Origin: Stenotrophomonas_A sp036566925
Lineage (GTDB): Bacteria > Pseudomonadota > Gammaproteobacteria > Xanthomonadales > Xanthomonadaceae
Reading direction: 5' to 3'
DNA: 7,519 bases
Assembly (NCBI GenBank): GCA_036566925.1
Contig: DATCVI010000052.1
Location: 1-7,519 of the forward strand
Both the position numbers and the translations under genes were made by a program. This document shows positions 4,703 to 7,519 of the stretch, piece by piece. The notes below the pieces were generated by a model. It was not told where the DNA came from. It saw only the letters and a list, made by a program, of their open reading frames with translations, and did not search any database. Every line of letters starts with the position of its first letter. Position 1 is the stretch's first letter.

Positions 4703-6061
4703 TCAATCCGGGCTCTTGTCGTCCACCGGGATGAAGGCGGCCGCCAGCGCCGGCGGCGCGGCGTAGATGTCTTCGCCCTGGTCCAATGCGCGCTGCAACT
4801 GCGCCTGGTCCAGCGCGCCTTCCCAACGCGACACCACCACCGTGGCAACCGCGTTACCGACGAAATTGGTCAGCGAGCGGCACTCGCTCATGAAGCGGTC
4901 CACGCCCAGGATCAGCGCCATGCCGGCTACCGGCACCTCCGGCACCACCGACAGCGTCGCCGCCAGGGTGATGAAGCCGGCGCCGGTCACGCCGGCCGCG
5001 CCCTTGGAGCTGAGCATGGCCACCAGCAGCAGGGTGATCTGGTGGCCGAGGGTGAGGTCTGTATTGGTGGCCTGGGCGATGAACAGCGCCGCCAGGGTCA
5101 TGTAGATGTTGGTGCCGTCCAGGTTGAACGAATAGCCGGTGGGCACCACCAGGCCGACCACCGACTTGCTGCAGCCGGCCTTCTCCATCTTTTCCATCAG
5201 CGAGGGCAACGCCGATTCGGAGGAAGACGTCCCCAGCACCAGCAGCAGCTCGGCCTTGAGGTAGCGGATCAGCTTGAGGATCGAGAACCCGCACAAGCGC
5301 GCCACCAGGCCCAGGATCACCAGCACGAACAACAACGAGCTGACGTAGAACGAGCCCACCAGCCAGGCCAGGTTGACCAGCGCCTCGATGCCGTACTTGC
5401 CGATGGTGAAGGCGATCGCGCCGAACGCACCGATCGGCGCTGCGCGCATGAGGATGTGCACCAGCCGGAACACCGGCGCGGTCAACGCCTCCAAGAATAC
5501 CTGGATCGGCCGGCCGCGCTCGCCCACCATCGCCAGAGCGATGCCGAACAACACCGCCACGAAGAGGGTCTGCAGAATGTTGCCATCCACGAACGCGCTT
5601 ACCAGCGTGGTCGGGATGATGTCCATGAGGAAGCCGACCAGGGTCAGGTCGTGCGACTTCTCGACATAGCTATGCACCGCACTCTGGTCGAGATCGGCGA
5701 CATTGACGTTCATGCCCGCGCCGGGCTGCACTACGTGGGCCACGATCAACCCGACCACCAGGGCCAGGGTGGAGAAGAACAGGAAGTACACCATGGCCTT
5801 GGCGAAGACCCGGCCGACAGTGCGCAGCTGGCTCATGCCGGCAATGCCGGTGACGATGGTCAGGAAGATGACTGGGGTGATGATCATCTTCACCAGCTTG
5901 ATGAAGGCATCGCCCAGCGGCTTGAGCGAAGCGCCCAACGCCGGTTCGAAATGGCCCAGCAGCGCGCCGAGCACGATGGCCACGACGACCTGGAAATACA
6001 GCTGCCGATAGAGCGGCAGGCGCGGTGGCGGGGTTGCGGGACCGGCGGTCACGACATGCAT
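4703..6061 (-). CDS. dctA: C4-dicarboxylate:cation symporter (DctA type)
   Basis: A 452-residue inner-membrane symporter of the DAACS (SLC1-like) family that takes up succinate, fumarate, malate and possibly orotate with cations. The family marks are all present: the serine-rich hairpin tip SSSES at 279-283, NLDGT at 313-317 in TM7, the second hairpin SSKGAAGVTGAG at 351-362, and the TM8 motif from Asp388 through Arg395 and Asn399 to Asn403. The position that is Asp394 in archaeal GltPh, which contacts the amino group of amino-acid substrates, is Ser392 here, favouring dicarboxylates over amino acids. Length fits DctA (428 in E. coli) with a slightly longer acidic C-terminus. GGAG lies nine bases before the ATG at 6061. 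maeB follows on the same strand; the porin gene is divergent. Confidence 0.93.
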   Translation of the reverse strand: MHVVTAGPATPPPRLPLYRQLYFQVVVAIVLGALLGHFEPALGASLKPLGDAFIKLVKMIITPVIFLTIVTGIAGMSQLRTVGRVFAKAMVYFLFFSTLALVVGLIVAHVVQPGAGMNVNVADLDQSAVHSYVEKSHDLTLVGFLMDIIPTTLVSAFVDGNILQTLFVAVLFGIALAMVGERGRPIQVFLEALTAPVFRLVHILMRAAPIGAFGAIAFTIGKYGIEALVNLAWLVGSFYVSSLLFVLVILGLVARLCGFSILKLIRYLKAELLLVLGTSSSESALPSLMEKMEKAGCSKSVVGLVVPTGYSFNLDGTNIYMTLAALFIAQATNTDLTLGHQITLLLVAMLSSKGAAGVTGAGFITLAATLSVVPEVPVAGMALILGVDRFMSECRSLTNFVGNAVATVVVSRWEGALDQAQLQRALDQGEDIYAAPPALAAAFIPVDDKSPD

Positions 6062-6299
6062 GTTCGGGCACTCCAGCGGACGGAGGCGCCGGTTGGCGCT
6101 CCTGCGGGGACTTTTTAGCGCAGCACGCCGCTGGGGGCGGATAGCCTATTGGTACTAGATGCCGGGATCGTCACGTCGGCGGCCCCTACAATCAACATTC
6201 CGGCAGACCGGCCGTTATTGCTATGCAAAGGCTCCGTGCATGGCGACGCGGCTACCACCCGCCCCGCTGCCGGACGATTCCCCTGGAGAAGATCTCATC
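6062..6299. promoter_or_regulatory. Divergent control region between dctA and the porin gene
   Basis: A 238-base gap holding promoters for both genes. For the porin, TACAAT at 6187-6192 is a good -10 candidate 108 bases before the ATG, without a clear -35. For dctA, the minus-strand CAATAGGCTAT around 6140-6150 is a weak -10 candidate. ATTGGTAC at 6149-6156 resembles half of a GntR-family operator but has no matching partner. The gap is short enough for one regulator to act on both genes. Confidence 0.4.
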
Positions 6300-7493
6300 A
6301 TGAAGCCCACCCGCCCCCTCGCCGTGCTCGCCTCCGCGGTCGCCTCCGTTCTCGGCCTGTGCGCCCTGCCGGCCGCGGCCAATGCCGCCAACTTCGACGA
6401 CTGGCCGACCAAGTACACCTTCAGCGACGGCACCGAACTGGCCGGCACCTTGAACTTCGCCTACGACACCAACGATTTCTCGGGTGACGACCGCCTCGAA
6501 GACGACAACGGCATGCGCCGGCGCGAATTCGGTGCCACCTTGAAGAAGAAGGGCGTCTACGACGCGATGGTGTATTTCGACTTCGAGGCGCATACCTGGC
6601 TGGACGTGTTCGTGCGGATGGAGACCAAGGCGCTGTTCGGCAGCGACTTCGGCAAGATCCGCGTTGGCTACATCAAGACCCCGGTCGGCCTGGACGGTGT
6701 CACCAGCTCGCGCGCGGGCAGCTTCATGGAAGTCGCCCTGCCGGTGCAGGCGATCTATGCCGGCCGCCGCACCGGTATCGAATGGACCTACGACCAGCCC
6801 CAGTACTTCCTGCAGGCCGCGGCCTACGGCGGCAAGGACCTGCAGGGCGACAACCCCGGCACGATGCAGGCAGTGCGTGGCGTGTGGACCCCGATCAAGG
6901 CCAATGGCGATGTGCTGCACCTGGGGCTGTCGGCCTCGGTGGAGAACCCGCGCGGCTACCACAATGGCCGCGACGAGCACTTCGACCCCAGCGGCCGCCT
7001 GCGCGCACGCCCCGAAGCCGGCCTGACCGACATCCGCCTGGTCGACTCCGGTACGCTGACGCCGGTGGACCAGATCCGCCGCGCCGGCTTCGAAGGCATC
7101 TGGATCCACGGCCCGTTCTCGGTACAGGCCGAGGCCCTGCAGGCCAAGGTCACGCGCGACAACGGACTGCCGGACTACAACGTCGATGGCCAGTACATCT
7201 ACGGCAGCTGGATCCTCACCGGCGAATCGCGCCCGTACGCCGCCGGCGCGGTGGCCAACGTCAAGCCCGCCCATGCCTACGGCGCGGTCGAACTGCTGGC
7301 GCGCTACAGCCGCCTGGATCTGCAGGACAACGGGATCGACGGCGGCCGCCAGCACGACTGGACCTTTGGCGCCAATTGGTACCTCACCAGTCACTTCAAG
7401 TTCCAGGCCAACTACGTCAAGGCCGACGCCAGCCGCCGCGGCATTCACACCACGCCGGATATCTGGGAGTTGCGGGCGCAGGTGATGTTCTGA
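6300..7493 (+). CDS. OprO/OprP-family outer-membrane porin
   Basis: A 397-residue outer-membrane beta-barrel of the phosphate-selective porin O/P family, which forms anion-selective channels for phosphate, polyphosphate and in some members other small anions. A typical Sec signal peptide occupies residues 1-29 (basic start, hydrophobic core, cut near ANA-A). Family features include alternating strand patterns throughout, VGYIKTPVG at 122-130, a TSSRAGSFME segment at 135-144 and AGRRTG at 154-159, and the terminal Phe (QVMF) used in barrel assembly. The start at 6300 is chosen because GGAGAA lies nine bases upstream and the signal peptide begins there; the frame stays open upstream to 6159 without support. 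It is divergent from dctA, so it may serve entry of dicarboxylates or phosphate; the substrate cannot be read from sequence. Confidence 0.9.
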   Translation: MKPTRPLAVLASAVASVLGLCALPAAANAANFDDWPTKYTFSDGTELAGTLNFAYDTNDFSGDDRLEDDNGMRRREFGATLKKKGVYDAMVYFDFEAHTWLDVFVRMETKALFGSDFGKIRVGYIKTPVGLDGVTSSRAGSFMEVALPVQAIYAGRRTGIEWTYDQPQYFLQAAAYGGKDLQGDNPGTMQAVRGVWTPIKANGDVLHLGLSASVENPRGYHNGRDEHFDPSGRLRARPEAGLTDIRLVDSGTLTPVDQIRRAGFEGIWIHGPFSVQAEALQAKVTRDNGLPDYNVDGQYIYGSWILTGESRPYAAGAVANVKPAHAYGAVELLARYSRLDLQDNGIDGGRQHDWTFGANWYLTSHFKFQANYVKADASRRGIHTTPDIWELRAQVMF

Positions 7494-7499
7494 CGATGG

Positions 7500-7519
7500 C
7501 GTGCGGGGTTCGAACCACG
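7500..7519 (+). other. Hairpin cut by the window end, after the porin gene
   Basis: CGTG (7500-7503) pairs with CACG (7516-7519), and the 10-base palindrome GGTTCGAACC lies between. It begins seven bases after the porin stop and is probably the start of a terminator that continues outside the window. Confidence 0.25.

Noticed and set aside
2634..4766. 710-codon plus-strand open frame opposite maeB
   Set aside because: Antisense shadow of maeB rich in His, Arg, Ala, Gly and Asp, with no domain pattern; maeB is certain.
5042..6118. 358-codon plus-strand open frame opposite dctA
   Set aside because: His/Gln/Asp-rich antisense shadow of a membrane protein gene, not a plausible protein.
6149..6160. 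ATTGGTAC as a GntR/PdhR-type operator
   Set aside because: Only one half-site is present; there is no inverted ACCAAT partner at the proper spacing.
6252..7448. 398-codon minus-strand open frame opposite the porin gene
   Set aside because: Val/Ala/Gly-rich shadow; the plus-strand frame has a signal peptide, ribosome binding site and terminal Phe.
7501..7519. tRNA T-arm-like GGGTTCGAACC at the window end
   Set aside because: The flanking bases do not form a 5-bp T stem, and no D-arm, anticodon arm or acceptor stem precedes it; the porin gene ends just upstream.

Overview
The window looks like a chromosomal segment of a GC-rich gammaproteobacterium, most likely a member of the Xanthomonadaceae (Xanthomonas, Stenotrophomonas, Lysobacter and relatives). 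The basis is high GC with strong third-position GC in the metabolic genes and the style of the DctA, MaeB and OprO/OprP-type proteins; the genus cannot be fixed from sequence alone.

The right two thirds (about 2259-7493) is ordinary metabolism. On the minus strand lie a DctA-type C4-dicarboxylate symporter (4703-6061) and, 155 bases downstream, a two-domain NADP-type malic enzyme MaeB (2259-4547). Divergent from dctA is an outer-membrane porin of the OprO/OprP family (6300-7493, plus strand). Together they suggest passage of small anions across the outer membrane, C4-dicarboxylate uptake, and malate conversion to pyruvate.

The left third (1-2076) is an accessory locus that appears to be a bacteriocin system. 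It holds three very short minus-strand genes with nearly the same double-glycine leader (MRELTLEEIAQVSGG, MRDLTDVEIAQVSGA, MRELTLEEIQAVSGG). The first two (1193-1342 and 1002-1151) are 49 residues each, with 34-residue predicted cores carrying GxxxG motifs, as in class IIb two-peptide bacteriocins. Directly overlapping the second is a CPBP/Abi-type membrane protein (475-1005), the family that gives immunity in several class IIb systems, here with a degenerate first catalytic motif. The third peptide (130-249) has a short core with six cysteines and a terminal Trp-Trp-Trp. A strong hairpin at 57-80 follows it, and at the window edge a new minus-strand reading frame starts (MSDELFR), possibly the exporter. 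On the other side a divergent 120-residue XRE-type regulator (1714-2076) may control the locus. A 51-residue reading frame of unknown status (1402-1557) sits in the divergent gap.

Between the two regions (2077-2258) is a non-coding junction: a CTCTTG-type hexamer repeat and a 104-base nested palindrome with perfect 27-base arms, probably a dispersed structured repeat or structured RNA rather than a simple terminator.
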